From contig CAZPWT010000018.1 in the NCBI GenBank assembly GCA_964590435.1, positions 72,620 through 136,619 on the forward strand: 64,000 nucleotides of DNA, read 5' to 3'. The notes under the pieces are model-generated. The model worked only from the letters and a program-made list of their open reading frames with translations. It did no database searches and was not told where the DNA came from. Source of the DNA: WSZJ01 sp964590435. GTDB taxonomy: Bacteria; Planctomycetota; MHYJ01; WSZJ01. Within the stretch, counting starts at the first letter, position 1. Every line of letters begins with the position of its first letter. Position numbers and translations under genes: made by a program. This document shows, piece by piece, positions 51,746-62,277 of this stretch.

Positions 51746-52383
51746 TCCGCAGACTCTGGTGGCTGGCCCTGCAGACGATCGCGCGCAACGCGGGCGCGGT
51801 GCTGTTCCGGTACCGGCCGCACGGCCTGCACAACATCCCGCCGACGGGCGGCGTCATCCTGGCGTGCAATCACCAGTCCTACCTCGACCCGGTCATCGTT
51901 TCCGCCGGCATGACCCGGTCGGTCACTTTCATGGCCCGCGATTCCCTCTTCAAGTTCGCCCCTTTCCGCTGGCTGATCGAATCGCTCAACGCGTTCCCCG
52001 TCCAGCGCGGCACGGCGGACCTCGGCGCCATGAAAACGTCGCTCCGGCGCCTCAAGAACGGCTGGCCCCTGCTCGTGTTTCCCGAGGGGACCCGCACGAA
52101 AGACGGCTCGATCGGCTCCATGCGCGGCGGCATCGGCGTCCTCGCCAGCCGGGCGCGCGTCCCCGTCGTTCCCACCTGCATCATCGGCGCCTTTGAAGCC
52201 TGGCCGCGCGCGGCGAAACTCCCCCACCCCTCCCCCATCGAGGTCCGGTTCGGGAAGGCCCTTCCGAACGAAGTGGCCTGGGACGCCGATAAGGTCGGAC
52301 CCGCCCTCGAAGTCGCCCTGCGCGAACTGATGCGCGACAGGCGCTCCGCCTACGGCCTGGCTGCGGAATCCCTCCCGGCCTGA
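51742..52383 (+). CDS. plsC: 1-acyl-sn-glycerol-3-phosphate acyltransferase (PlsC-like)
   Basis: 213 residues, GTG start overlapping the stop of the receptor gene (GTGA). The acyltransferase motifs are CNHQSYLDPV (catalytic His and Asp), FPVQRGTADL, LVFPEGTRTKDG and VPVVPTCIIGAF. It transfers a fatty acyl chain to lysophosphatidate at the membrane, in phospholipid synthesis. The N-terminal hydrophobic stretch (LWWLALQTIARNAGAVLF) fits membrane association. Translational coupling to the receptor gene is probably incidental. Confidence 0.88.
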   Translation: MIRRLWWLALQTIARNAGAVLFRYRPHGLHNIPPTGGVILACNHQSYLDPVIVSAGMTRSVTFMARDSLFKFAPFRWLIESLNAFPVQRGTADLGAMKTSLRRLKNGWPLLVFPEGTRTKDGSIGSMRGGIGVLASRARVPVVPTCIIGAFEAWPRAAKLPHPSPIEVRFGKALPNEVAWDADKVGPALEVALRELMRDRRSAYGLAAESLPA

Positions 52384-52445
52384 AGTTCCGCCGTCCCAAA
52401 ATCCCTTCAATTCCCCCCACCCTCCCGCTACAGTGAGGGGTCTAT

Positions 52446-52473
52446 CCCCGGGGTGGTCCCGGGGAAGCGTTTT
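52446..52473 (+). terminator. Possible terminator/attenuator between plsC and rpsA
   Basis: CCCCGGG/CCCGGGG stem with a five-base loop (52446-52464), followed after AAGCG by a run of five T. It could end plsC transcription or act in the rpsA leader. Confidence 0.4.
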
Positions 52474-52522
52474 TCACGGGTTATTTCTTCAAACCCTATC
52501 CGACAGGCAGGAGACCGAGCAC

Positions 52523-54229
52523 TTGAACCAGAGAGAAGTTCTGAAGTACATCGGCATGACGGCGGACCAGCTGGAAAAGCAGGCGGACGATGCGATGGGC
52601 GTCCTGACGACCGAGGTTCTTCATAAGCACTATGAGGAGTCGGTCAAGGACTTCACGGTGGACACGATCCTGAAGGGGCGGATCCTGAACATCGTGAACG
52701 ACGACGTGATCGTGGACGTGGGCTACAAGTCGGAAGGCGTGGTCCAGATCACGGAGTTCTGGAATCCGCAGTCGATCACCATCGGCGACGAGATCGAGGT
52801 GTTCCTCGAGGGAGTCGAAGACGAAGCCGGGATGATCGCGATTTCGAAGGCGAAGGCCGACAGGATCCGCGGATGGGAACGGATCATCACGAACAACAAG
52901 GAAGGCGACGTCGTCCGCGGCCGGGTGATCCGCAAGATCAAGGGCGGCCTGCTCGTGGACATCGGCGTCCCTGTGTTCCTGCCCGCTTCGCAGGTCGACA
53001 TCCGCCGCGTGGAGGACATCGGCGAGTACGTCGGGCGCGAGGTCGAGTGCAAGATCATCAAGATCGACGAGAAGCGCATGAACATCATCGTTTCGCGCCG
53101 GAAGCTGCTGGAAGAGCAGCGCGAAGAGATGAAGAAGAAGCTGATGGAAGAGATCCAGGAAGGGGACGTGCGGCGCGGCATCGTGAAGAACATCGCGGAC
53201 TTCGGCGTGTTCGTGGACCTGGGCGGCATCGACGGCCTGCTGCACATCACGGACATGAGCTGGGGTCGCATCAGCCACCCGAGCGAGATGATCAAGCTGG
53301 AGCAGCCGATCGAGGTGAAGATCCTGAAGATCGACCGGGAGCATGAGCGCATCGCCCTCGGTTACAAGCAGCTCAGCGAGAACCCGTGGAGCCACGTCGA
53401 GGGCAAGTACCCCGTCGGGACGCGCGTGAAGGGCAAGGTCGTGAACATCCTGCCGTACGGGGCGTTCGTCGAGCTTGAGACGGGCGTCGAAGGCCTCGTG
53501 CACATCAGCGAGATGAGCTGGACGAAGCGCGTAAACCACCCGAGCGAGATGGTCCAGATCGGCGACTCGGTCGAGGTCGTGGTGCTGAACATCAACCGCG
53601 AGAAGGAAGAGATCTCGCTGGGGATGAAGCAGACCGAGACGAACCCGTGGGACCTGGTCGAGCAGAAGTACACGGTGAACTCGAAGGTCAAGGGCAAGGT
53701 CCGGAACCTGACAAACTACGGCGCGTTCGTGGAGCTCGAGGAGGGGATCGACGGACTCCTGCACGTGAGCGACATGAGCTGGACGAAGAAGGTGCTGCAC
53801 CCGAGCGAGCTGGTGAAGAAGGGCGACGCGATCGAGACGGTGGTCCTGTCCGTGGACCCCGCCAAGAAGCGGGTCGCGCTCGGCCTGAAGCAGCTCCAGA
53901 GCAACCCGTGGGAGACGACGATCCCCGAGAAGTACCGCCAGGGCACGGTCGTGCAGGGCAAGGTCACCAAGCTGACGCACTTCGGCGCGTTCGTGGAGCT
54001 GGAGCCGACGCTGGAAGGCCTGCTGCACGTGTCGAAGCTGTCGGGCGGCAAGGAAGGCGCCGCGGTGAGCGACATGCTCTCCCCCGGCGACGTGGTCGAG
54101 GTCGAGGTGATCCGCCTGGAGCCGGCCGAAGGCAAGATCGGCCTGTCGCTCTCGAAGATCATCGAGCACCGTGAGCGCAAGGAAGGCGACGCCCCGGTCG
54201 TGGTTGAAGGCGCGGCCCCGACGGCCTAG
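52523..54229 (+). CDS. rpsA: 30S ribosomal protein S1
   Basis: 568 residues from TTG at 52523 (AGGAG nine bases upstream); the ATG-type extension upstream overlaps the leader. Six S1 RNA-binding repeats can be followed: ILKGRILNIVNDDVIVDVG, VVRGRVIRKIKGGLLVDIG, VRRGIVKNIADFGVFVDLG, RVKGKVVNILPYGAFVELE, KVKGKVRNLTNYGAFVELE and VVQGKVTKLTHFGAFVELE. Repeats 3-6 are the most conserved, as usual. S1 binds mRNA on the small subunit and aids initiation. Its presence is compatible with leadered genes here alongside putative leaderless ones. Confidence 0.95.
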   Translation: MNQREVLKYIGMTADQLEKQADDAMGVLTTEVLHKHYEESVKDFTVDTILKGRILNIVNDDVIVDVGYKSEGVVQITEFWNPQSITIGDEIEVFLEGVEDEAGMIAISKAKADRIRGWERIITNNKEGDVVRGRVIRKIKGGLLVDIGVPVFLPASQVDIRRVEDIGEYVGREVECKIIKIDEKRMNIIVSRRKLLEEQREEMKKKLMEEIQEGDVRRGIVKNIADFGVFVDLGGIDGLLHITDMSWGRISHPSEMIKLEQPIEVKILKIDREHERIALGYKQLSENPWSHVEGKYPVGTRVKGKVVNILPYGAFVELETGVEGLVHISEMSWTKRVNHPSEMVQIGDSVEVVVLNINREKEEISLGMKQTETNPWDLVEQKYTVNSKVKGKVRNLTNYGAFVELEEGIDGLLHVSDMSWTKKVLHPSELVKKGDAIETVVLSVDPAKKRVALGLKQLQSNPWETTIPEKYRQGTVVQGKVTKLTHFGAFVELEPTLEGLLHVSKLSGGKEGAAVSDMLSPGDVVEVEVIRLEPAEGKIGLSLSKIIEHRERKEGDAPVVVEGAAPTA

Positions 54230-54231
54230 TC

Positions 54232-54253
54232 GTGAGTGTTGAGTATTGAGTAA
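54232..54253. repeat. Short heptamer repeat downstream of rpsA
   Basis: GTGAGT followed by GTTGAGT and ATTGAGT, a 7-base period, just after the rpsA stop and before its terminator. Confidence 0.5.
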
Positions 54254-54267
54254 CAGCGACTTGATGA

Positions 54268-54302
54268 GAGAGGCGCGGGTCCCGAAAGGGCCCGCGCCTC
54301 TT
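54268..54302 (+). terminator. Intrinsic terminator of rpsA
   Basis: AGAGGCGCGGG pairs with CCCGCGCCTCT, extended inside by CCC/GGG around a GAAA tetraloop with one bulged T. It is followed by TCGGTTTC. A strong GC stem with only a weak T-tract. Confidence 0.75.
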
Positions 54303-54343
54303 CGGTTTCAGCCCCACGAAAGCCGATGTAAGCAGGGCCTTTC

Positions 54344-54373
54344 CCACAAACCACCAACCCCCGGCCACCAACC
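54344..54373. repeat. Heptamer repeat abutting the glmS start codon
   Basis: On the minus strand GTTGGTG, GCCGGGG, GTTGGTG and GTTTGTG. It runs directly up to the ATG of glmS, leaving no Shine-Dalgarno sequence there. Confidence 0.65.
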
Positions 54374-56200
<1,827 letters not shown>

Positions 56201-56207
56201 ACACGCC

Positions 56208-57482
56208 ATGAAACGGCTCTTCACCGCGATCTCCCTCGTCATCGCCGCGCTCGTCCTGCGCGCCGACGACTCCGCCGACCTCGAGGAGAAGGCGCGCCGG
56301 CTGAAGGCGCTGGTCGCGGATCTCGATTCCGAACGGCCCGACGTGCGGGACGAAGCCGCGACGAGGCTTCTCGCGGCGGGCAGCGACGCCATCCCGTACG
56401 TCGTCGACGGCGTCTACCGCAAGAACGCGAAACTGCACCTCCAGGTGCTCGAGAAGCTGATCGCGCAGGAGAAGAAGGGACTCCCGACGGAGCTGCAAAT
56501 GTCGGAGGCGGATCTCAAGGAGATCGTGAAGGGTCGCGTCGGGGACCCGAAGCTGCCCTCGACGGCGCGGCAGTACCTCTACACCCGGTATCTCGATGCC
56601 GTCGAGCTGTACCGGAAAGGCCGCTACGAGGACGCGCTGGCCAGGATCGCGGCCATCCGCGAACTCGAGCCGAAACCGGAATTCGACGGGGACCTGAAGA
56701 AGCTGCGCATCCTGTGCGAGGAGCGCATCGTCCAGACGTCGCTCGTGCAGCTCTCAGCGACGACCATGACGCCGATCGTCGCGGACAACACGATCGCCAA
56801 GGTGACCTTTACCGCCACGAACATGTCCGACGGCCCCGTCGAGATCTGGTTCGGCGCCCCGGAGGACGCTTCCAATCCGGACGTGAAGGAGGCGGTCCTC
56901 GAGACCAACGCCGTCCTGCAGGTCGAGGTCGTCACGACCACCTGCGACCCGGACGGCGGCGTCGTTTCCGAGGTCGACCCTTCGATCAAGAAGCTCAACC
57001 GCTACTCCATCGCGCTGAAGAAGGGCGAGACCGTCCGGCTGTACGAGATGGAGGTTCCGGCGATGACCGGCGGGATCAAGCTCGTCCGGCTCACGGTCAG
57101 CGCGAAGATGCGCGTGGCGCAGATCGACGGACAGGGAGCGCCCCGGGCGCAGCGGTCCCTGAGCTTCCAGCCCGCCGAAATCCGCGTCGTCCCGGGCAAG
57201 ATCCAGGAAGCGGCGGCCAACGCGCTCCAGAGCCTCCTCGCCGCCATCGACGCCGGGCAGCCCGACAGCGTGTTCCTTTTCTGCAACGTCATGCCCGACA
57301 AGGACCGCCCGCTCGCCGTCGAGGCGCTCATGCGGATCCTCCGGGACGCGAAATACACCGATTACGACCGCTCCGTCGCCCGCAACTGCCTCCAGACCCT
57401 GACCGGCGAGTTCTTCCGCGACAGCGACGGATGGCTGAAGTGGGACGACGAGGCGAAGAAGGCCGCGGGCGGCAATCGGTGA
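56208..57482 (+). CDS. Exported protein with HEAT-like N-terminus and beta-rich domain
   Basis: 424 residues. A signal peptide (MKRLFTAISLVIAALVLRA) is followed by helical segments (SERPDVRDEAATRLLAAGSDAIP) like HEAT repeats. A beta-rich middle (VADNTIAKVTFTATNMSDGPVEIWFG) resembles an Ig-like or intracellular-proteinase-inhibitor-like fold, and the C-terminus is again helical. The function is not recognised. The ATG at 56208 is the first giving a signal peptide; it is seven bases after the glmS stop. Confidence 0.7.
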   Translation: MKRLFTAISLVIAALVLRADDSADLEEKARRLKALVADLDSERPDVRDEAATRLLAAGSDAIPYVVDGVYRKNAKLHLQVLEKLIAQEKKGLPTELQMSEADLKEIVKGRVGDPKLPSTARQYLYTRYLDAVELYRKGRYEDALARIAAIRELEPKPEFDGDLKKLRILCEERIVQTSLVQLSATTMTPIVADNTIAKVTFTATNMSDGPVEIWFGAPEDASNPDVKEAVLETNAVLQVEVVTTTCDPDGGVVSEVDPSIKKLNRYSIALKKGETVRLYEMEVPAMTGGIKLVRLTVSAKMRVAQIDGQGAPRAQRSLSFQPAEIRVVPGKIQEAAANALQSLLAAIDAGQPDSVFLFCNVMPDKDRPLAVEALMRILRDAKYTDYDRSVARNCLQTLTGEFFRDSDGWLKWDDEAKKAAGGNR

Positions 57483-57531
57483 CCGCCGCCAGGTTCGAAC
57501 CTCAACCCCTTCCCGGGCGATCAACTTCCCC

Positions 57532-58719
57532 ATGAGCCAACCCGATTCCCTCGAAATCCTGTCGCGCGGCGCCGTCGAGATTCTCTCGCGCGACGACCTG
57601 GCGAACGCGCTGAAGCGCGGGAAGCCGCTGCGCGTGAAGCTCGGCGTGGACCCGACGTCGCCGGACATCCACCTCGGGCACACGGTGGTGCTGCAGAAGA
57701 TGCGGCAGTTCCAGGACGCGGGGCACCAGGCGGTGCTGATCATCGGGGACTTCACTTCCTTGATCGGGGACCCGAGCGGAAAGAACGCGACACGGCCGCC
57801 GGTCTCGGAGGCCGACATCGAGGTGAATTCAAAGACATACCTGGAACAGATCGGGAAAGTCGTGGACGTCTCGAAGCTCGAGGTTCGCCGCAATTCGGAA
57901 TGGCTGGCGCCGCTCAGACTCAAGGACATCCTGGGCCTGGCATCGAAAGTCACCGTCGCGAGGCTGCTCGAGCGCGACGACTTCCAGAAGCGCCTGAAGG
58001 CGAACACGCCGGTGTCGTTCCACGAACTTCTCTACCCGATCATGCAGGGGTACGACTCGGTCATGATCAAGGCCGACGTGGAACTGGGCGGGATCGACCA
58101 GACGTTCAACCTGGTCATGGGGCGCAACCTGCAGCGCGAGTTCGGGCAGGTCCCGCAGGTCTGCCTGATGACGCCGATCCTGACCGGGCTCGACGGCACG
58201 CACAAGATGTCCAAGTCGCTCGGGAACCACATCGGGGTCCACGACGCGCCGGACACGATGTTCGGCCGCGCGATGAGCATCCAGGACGCGATGATGTTCG
58301 ATTGGTTCACGCTGCTGACGTCGGTGAATCTCGACGAAGCGAAGGCTCAGATCGCGGGCGCGCCGCGCGACGCCAAGCTGCGCCTCGCGGAGCTCGTCAC
58401 CGCGCGCTTCCACGGCCCCGAGGCCGGACGGCAGGCCCGCGAGCGCTGGGACAAGGTCGTCGTGAACAAGGAAGCGCCGGAGGACATGCCGGAGTTCGCG
58501 GTTCCCGCCGCGGAACTCAAGGACGGCAAGATCGGCCTCGCCCGGCTGCTGGTCCTCGTCGGTTTCGCCTCTTCCAACAGCGACGGGCGCCGCCTCATCG
58601 AGCAGGGCGGCCTCACCGTGGACGGGGAAAAGGTCGCCGACCCGGGCCCGTTTGCCCCGCGCCCCGGGCAGGTGCTCCGTGCCGGGAAGAAAAACCGGTT
58701 TGTGAAGCTCAAAGCGTAG
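57532..58719 (+). CDS. tyrS: Tyrosyl-tRNA synthetase
   Basis: 395 residues. It charges tRNA-Tyr. The class I motifs are GVDPTSPDIHLGHTVVL (HIGH region), GLDGTHKMSKSLGN (KMSKS), YPIMQGYDSVMI and the tyrosine pocket DVELGGIDQTFN. A C-terminal S4-type RNA-binding domain ends the protein (RLIEQGGLTVDGEKV). KMSKS rather than KFGKS places it in the TyrZ-like group. It is 49 bp after the exported protein gene. Confidence 0.95.
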   Translation: MSQPDSLEILSRGAVEILSRDDLANALKRGKPLRVKLGVDPTSPDIHLGHTVVLQKMRQFQDAGHQAVLIIGDFTSLIGDPSGKNATRPPVSEADIEVNSKTYLEQIGKVVDVSKLEVRRNSEWLAPLRLKDILGLASKVTVARLLERDDFQKRLKANTPVSFHELLYPIMQGYDSVMIKADVELGGIDQTFNLVMGRNLQREFGQVPQVCLMTPILTGLDGTHKMSKSLGNHIGVHDAPDTMFGRAMSIQDAMMFDWFTLLTSVNLDEAKAQIAGAPRDAKLRLAELVTARFHGPEAGRQARERWDKVVVNKEAPEDMPEFAVPAAELKDGKIGLARLLVLVGFASSNSDGRRLIEQGGLTVDGEKVADPGPFAPRPGQVLRAGKKNRFVKLKA

Positions 58720-58780
58720 TCGGAATTCCCTAAAGGACCGCGCCCGGCCGGACCTCTCTGGGGCGTGGACTCCGAACTGC

Positions 58781-58786
58781 TAGAAT
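58781..58786 (+). promoter_or_regulatory. -10 box just before the zinc-ribbon gene
   Basis: TAGAAT ends eight bases before the ATG at 58795, with no ribosome-binding site between. It suggests a leaderless transcript; no -35 hexamer is evident. Confidence 0.4.
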
Positions 58787-58794
58787 CGAACGCC

Positions 58795-59400
58795 ATGCCC
58801 GTCGCGGTTGCATGCACTTCCTGCAACACGGCGCTCGAAATCGACATCGAGCACGTCGGCTGGCGCGTGCGCTGCCCGAAGTGCGACGCGGTGTTCCTGG
58901 CGCGCTCCTCGAGCGTCTCGCCGCCGACCGCGGGAGGCGGCGCGCCGTCTCCGTACGCCCAGACGTGGACCCCGCCCGCCGGCTGGACCGGCCCCGCTTC
59001 CCCGCCCCCCGTCGCGCCTCCCCAGCCGCCCGTCCCAGCCCCGCCTGCGCCCGGCTCGTTCAACGAGGTCTTCAGCGCACCGATCCCTTCCCCGCCCGGC
59101 GCGCCGCTCGCCCGGGGCGCCCGCGGCGCCTTCGTGCTCGGCATCCTCTCCGTCGCCTGCTTCCACCTTCTCACCGGCATCCCCGCGGTCATCGTCGGCT
59201 ACAAGGCCCGCCACCGCGTCCGCGCTTCCGGCGGCCAGCTCGCGGGCGACAACCTCGCGCTCGCCGGTATCATCATGGGCGCGATCGGCATCATCCTGAC
59301 GCTGACCGACGGCTGGACGCCGTGGTCTCTGGTCAACGTGCTGCGCAATCCCGTGAAGGTCAACATCAACGACGACGCGCCCCGGAAGGATCGGAGATAG
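58795..59400 (+). CDS. Zinc-ribbon membrane protein with DUF4190-like domain (copy 1)
   Basis: 201 residues from the ATG at 58795. An N-terminal MJ0042-type zinc ribbon (CTSCNTALEI..VRCPKCDAVF) and a long Pro/Ala-rich linker lead to two membrane segments (GAFVLGILSVACFHLLTGIPAVIVGYKARHR-type hairpin; ALAGIIMGAIGIILTL), the DUF4190-like pattern. The ribbon probably lies in the cytoplasm. Function unknown. It is paired with a homologous gene four bases downstream. Confidence 0.75.
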   Translation: MPVAVACTSCNTALEIDIEHVGWRVRCPKCDAVFLARSSSVSPPTAGGGAPSPYAQTWTPPAGWTGPASPPPVAPPQPPVPAPPAPGSFNEVFSAPIPSPPGAPLARGARGAFVLGILSVACFHLLTGIPAVIVGYKARHRVRASGGQLAGDNLALAGIIMGAIGIILTLTDGWTPWSLVNVLRNPVKVNINDDAPRKDRR

Positions 59401-59404
59401 CCCC

Positions 59405-60019
59405 ATGCCCCTCAACGTCACGTGCGACCACTGCGGACAGTCGTTGCAGGTCCTGGAAGAGCATTCGGGGAAGCAGGTGAGGTGCCCGAAGTGCTACCAG
59501 GTGTTCGTGGCGAAGCAGGCGGTGGCGCCGGTTGTCGAAGCGGCACCGGCGGGGGGCGAGCCCGTGCCGGTGAGCGTGCCGTCGCCGGCCGCGCCGCAGG
59601 CGAAGTTCTGCCCGCATTGCGGCGCCGGGCTTCCGCCGGCGGCGGGATTCTGCCCTGCGTGCGGCAAGCCGCCCACGGCGCCGCCGTCGCCTGCCGGCGT
59701 TTTCGCCCCCTCGTTCGTGCCGCCGGGGACCGTGCCGGTTCCCTACTCCGCGCCGCCGTCGAACAACGGGCTCGCGATCGGGGCGCTCGTCCTCGGCATC
59801 GCCTCGTTCGCCTGCATGATCGGCCCGTTGCTCTCCATCCCCGGCATCATCTGCGGCCACGTCGCGCGCGGGCAGATCCGCAACAGCAACGGAACCCAGA
59901 CCGGCGAAACCCTCGCGCTCGTCGGCCTCGTCATCGGCTACCTCAACCTGCTCATGTGGGCCGGCGTGATCGGCCTGAACGGCCTCGGCGGCCACCGCGG
60001 CCCGATCGGCTTCCCGTAA
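59405..60019 (+). CDS. Zinc-ribbon membrane protein with DUF4190-like domain (copy 2)
   Basis: 204 residues. Two zinc ribbons (CDHCGQSLQV..VRCPKCYQVF; then FCPHCGAGLPP..FCPACGKPP), a Pro-rich linker and a DUF4190-like pair of membrane segments (LAIGALVLGIASFACMIGPLL, LALVGLVIGYLNLLMWAG). Same architecture as the gene just upstream, so the two are a tandem duplication. Function unknown. It is convergent with the inositol phosphatase gene. Confidence 0.75.
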   Translation: MPLNVTCDHCGQSLQVLEEHSGKQVRCPKCYQVFVAKQAVAPVVEAAPAGGEPVPVSVPSPAAPQAKFCPHCGAGLPPAAGFCPACGKPPTAPPSPAGVFAPSFVPPGTVPVPYSAPPSNNGLAIGALVLGIASFACMIGPLLSIPGIICGHVARGQIRNSNGTQTGETLALVGLVIGYLNLLMWAGVIGLNGLGGHRGPIGFP

Positions 60020-60023
60020 CCCT

Positions 60024-60830
60024 CTAGCCGCGAATCACCCGCAACATCTCCGCGTGCACCCGGCCGTTTGAACAGACGAACTCGCCGTTGAACAGGTCCA
60101 GCTTCCCGCCGCGGAAGTCCGTCACCACGCCCCCCGCCTCCTCCACGATCACCCACCCCGCCGCCACGTCCCACGCCTTCAGCGACCCCTCCCAGAATCC
60201 GTCGAAGATCCCGCAGGCGACGTACGCCAGATCCAGCGCCGCCGCCCCGGGACGGCGCACGCCGCGCGCACGGAGGCAGAACTCCTCGAAGCGCCGGAAC
60301 TGCTCCCGCACCTCGCGGCGCGGCGCACGGCGGGACTTGCTGGAGTCGAGAAGCGCGCTCGAGAAGCCGGTCGCGAGGAGCGTCTGCGACAGCGGCGCGC
60401 GACGCGACACCCGGATCCGCTTCCCGTTCCGCGTCGCGCCCCGCCCTCGGGCCGCCGCGTACATCTCGCCCAGCACCGGGTCGTAGATCGCCCCCGCCAG
60501 CACTTCCCCGCCGCGCTCCAGCGCCACGGACACGTCGTAGTAGGGCATCCCGTGCGCGAAATTCATCGTCCCGTCCAGCGGGTCGACGATCCACCGGAAC
60601 TCCGCCCCCGCGCGGCGCCCTCCCTCCTCCCCGAGAAACCCGTGCCCCGGGAACCGTTTCGCGAGGTACCGCTGGATCGCCCGCTCCGAGGCGCGGTCCG
60701 TCGCCGTCACCAGGTCCGTCGCCCCCTTGAACGCCACCGCGTGCGCCCGGCGCCCCGCCCGCCGCACGATCCGGCCGCCGAGCTCCGCCGCCTCGACCGC
60801 CCCTTCCAGGAATTCCCGTGGACACTTCAT
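60024..60830 (-). CDS. suhB: Inositol-1-monophosphatase family protein
   Basis: 268 residues. The metal-binding motifs are FLGEEGG (Glu), WIVDPLDGTMNFAHG (Asp-Asp) and the C-terminal LKAWDVAAGWVIVEEAGG. Together they define the lithium-sensitive phosphatase fold acting on inositol or related sugar phosphates, with a regulatory role (SuhB) in some bacteria. The DATD-equivalent here is LVTATDRASERAI. It is divergent from the SIS gene with a 45-bp gap. Confidence 0.85.
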   Translation of the reverse strand: MKCPREFLEGAVEAAELGGRIVRRAGRRAHAVAFKGATDLVTATDRASERAIQRYLAKRFPGHGFLGEEGGRRAGAEFRWIVDPLDGTMNFAHGMPYYDVSVALERGGEVLAGAIYDPVLGEMYAAARGRGATRNGKRIRVSRRAPLSQTLLATGFSSALLDSSKSRRAPRREVREQFRRFEEFCLRARGVRRPGAAALDLAYVACGIFDGFWEGSLKAWDVAAGWVIVEEAGGVVTDFRGGKLDLFNGEFVCSNGRVHAEMLRVIRG

Positions 60831-60875
60831 CGCCGGATTATCCCCCGTTTGGCATTTCCTGTCGCTTTCGCTTCA

Positions 60876-61439
60876 ATGGCCCCCGTGAACCCCCACTCCC
60901 AGAAGATTCTCCGAGAGATCGAAGCGGTCCTGAAGGACGTCCCCGAGGACCTGATCGACCGCCTGGCGGCCGCGGTGGCGGCGGCGGACCGTGTGTTCGT
61001 GGCGGGCGAAGGGCGCTCGGGGCTGATGGCGCGGGCGTTCGCCTCGCGGCTGGTGCACCTGGGGCTGAGGGTACACGTGTCGAGCGAGATCACGTGCCCC
61101 CGGATCGGCCCGCACGACCTGATGGTGGCTTGCAGCGGGAGCGGCGAGACGCGGACGACGCTCGAGAAGATGCTGAGCGCGCGGGAAGTCGAGGCGAAGG
61201 TCGTCCTCATCACCGCCAACCCCGATACGCGCTTCGGCGACGCCGCCGACATCCTGCTGCACCTGCCGGCCCCGACCGCGCCGGCGCGCCTCCGCCGCGA
61301 CCTCGCGAGCGCCCAGCCGCAGCGGTCGCTCTTCGAGCAGGCGCTCCTCATCGTGCTGGATTCGACGGTGCTGAAGCTGATGGACAAGCTGAAGGTGAAG
61401 CGGGAGGAGATGGCAAAGAGGCACACGAACCTCGAGTAG
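60876..61439 (+). CDS. SIS-domain sugar isomerase, 6-phospho-3-hexuloisomerase-like
   Basis: 187 residues. A single SIS domain with RVFVAGEGRSGLMARAFASRLVHLGL, EITCPRIGPHDLMVACSGSGETRTT and FEQALLIVLDSTVLKLM matches the PHI (HxlB) group in length and motif order. That enzyme interconverts 3-hexulose-6-phosphate and fructose-6-phosphate in formaldehyde fixation or pentose supply. No partner synthase (HxlA) is in the window, so the reaction is inferred and another phosphosugar is possible. A downstream GTG is an alternative start. Confidence 0.75.
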   Translation: MAPVNPHSQKILREIEAVLKDVPEDLIDRLAAAVAAADRVFVAGEGRSGLMARAFASRLVHLGLRVHVSSEITCPRIGPHDLMVACSGSGETRTTLEKMLSAREVEAKVVLITANPDTRFGDAADILLHLPAPTAPARLRRDLASAQPQRSLFEQALLIVLDSTVLKLMDKLKVKREEMAKRHTNLE

Positions 61440-61453
61440 GCGGCGGTGAAACG

Positions 61454-61486
61454 AAAAACCCCGGGTTCATGGAGCCCGGGGTTTTT
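61454..61486. terminator. Two-way intrinsic terminator
   Basis: AAAAACCCCGGG pairs with CCCGGGGTTTTT, extended by three inner pairs around an ATG loop. A-run and T-run flank the GC stem, so it can serve both the SIS gene and the convergent AmaP-like gene. Confidence 0.88.
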
Positions 61487-61507
61487 ATTTACGACTCAGC
61501 GCCTGGC

Positions 61508-62146
61508 TTAGTTGTCCATCCCCACGGGGTACTCCGGCCCGTGGAACATCTCGGCGGCCTTCTTCGCGTCCTTCTTGGACGGCGGCTTCTCCTTCGGCGT
61601 CTCGCGCTCCTGGATCTTCTGGATGTGCACGTCGAAGACCGGCGCTTCGGGGAGGTCCGCGATGTCCTTCATGCGCTGCTTGAGCAGCGACCGGATTTTC
61701 TCCGTGAGCTCCGGGACGTTGATCCCCTCCCACGTCGAGCACGACGCGAAGACGTGGACCGGCTTCGCGGGGTTCTGGCGTTCCTTGTAGACCGAGATGC
61801 GGACGTCCTCGATGTCCTTGATCTCGCGGGCGGCCCGGGCGAGCGAGTCCTCGACGGCGCCGATCGCGACGGACACCTGGCCCTCGCTCGAGGAGAACTC
61901 GAGGTGCGTGGCGTACTTGGAGAAGATCACGTTGACCGTGACGAAGAGCACGTTGAAGAGCACGAGATAGACCGCCACGACGACCGCGGCGACGCGAGGC
62001 CAGAGGCCGAGCGGGGCGATGAATTCCGTGGCGATCAGCAGGTGCGCCGGGGTCAGGACGTTGACCGCCCACAGCAACGCGGCGGCGGCCGCCACGACGG
62101 CGACCAGGCCGTCCAGCGCCAGAAGGGGGAGGCGGAATCTTTCCAC
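61508..62146 (-). CDS. Alkaline shock response membrane anchor (AmaP)-like protein
   Basis: 212 residues from GTG at 62144-62146 (GAGG nine bases upstream). Two N-terminal membrane segments (LLALDGLVAVVAAAAALLWAV; VAAVVVAVYLVLFNVLFVTV) precede an Asp23-like soluble region (ATHLEFSSSEGQVSVAIGAVEDSLARAA). AmaP anchors Asp23-type proteins to the membrane in Firmicutes; here anchor and Asp23-like parts are in one chain. The C-terminus is Lys/Glu-rich. An insertion sequence begins 82 bp upstream of its start and may have separated it from upstream genes or regulators. Confidence 0.72.
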   Translation of the reverse strand: MERFRLPLLALDGLVAVVAAAAALLWAVNVLTPAHLLIATEFIAPLGLWPRVAAVVVAVYLVLFNVLFVTVNVIFSKYATHLEFSSSEGQVSVAIGAVEDSLARAAREIKDIEDVRISVYKERQNPAKPVHVFASCSTWEGINVPELTEKIRSLLKQRMKDIADLPEAPVFDVHIQKIQERETPKEKPPSKKDAKKAAEMFHGPEYPVGMDN

Positions 62147-62228
62147 GGCTGCGGACCTCGGTGATTGCGGGGGTGGACCGCCAGTGTAGCCCCGCGGGGA
62201 GGCCGGAACCAAGCAAAACCCGGCGTCA

Positions 62229-62264
62229 GGGTGCATGACCGGAGTTGCACCCCCCGGCGGGCCG
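62229..62264. repeat. Left terminal inverted repeat of the insertion sequence
   Basis: Begins GGGTGCATGACCGGAGTTGC and matches the reverse complement of 63965-64000 at 35 of 36 positions. Confidence 0.9.
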
Positions 62265-62277
62265 GCGTCGGGGACGA

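Noticed and set aside
54303..54373. glmS ribozyme
   Set aside because: Only 71 bp remain between the rpsA terminator and the ATG, part of it heptamer repeat; no ribozyme core was recognised.
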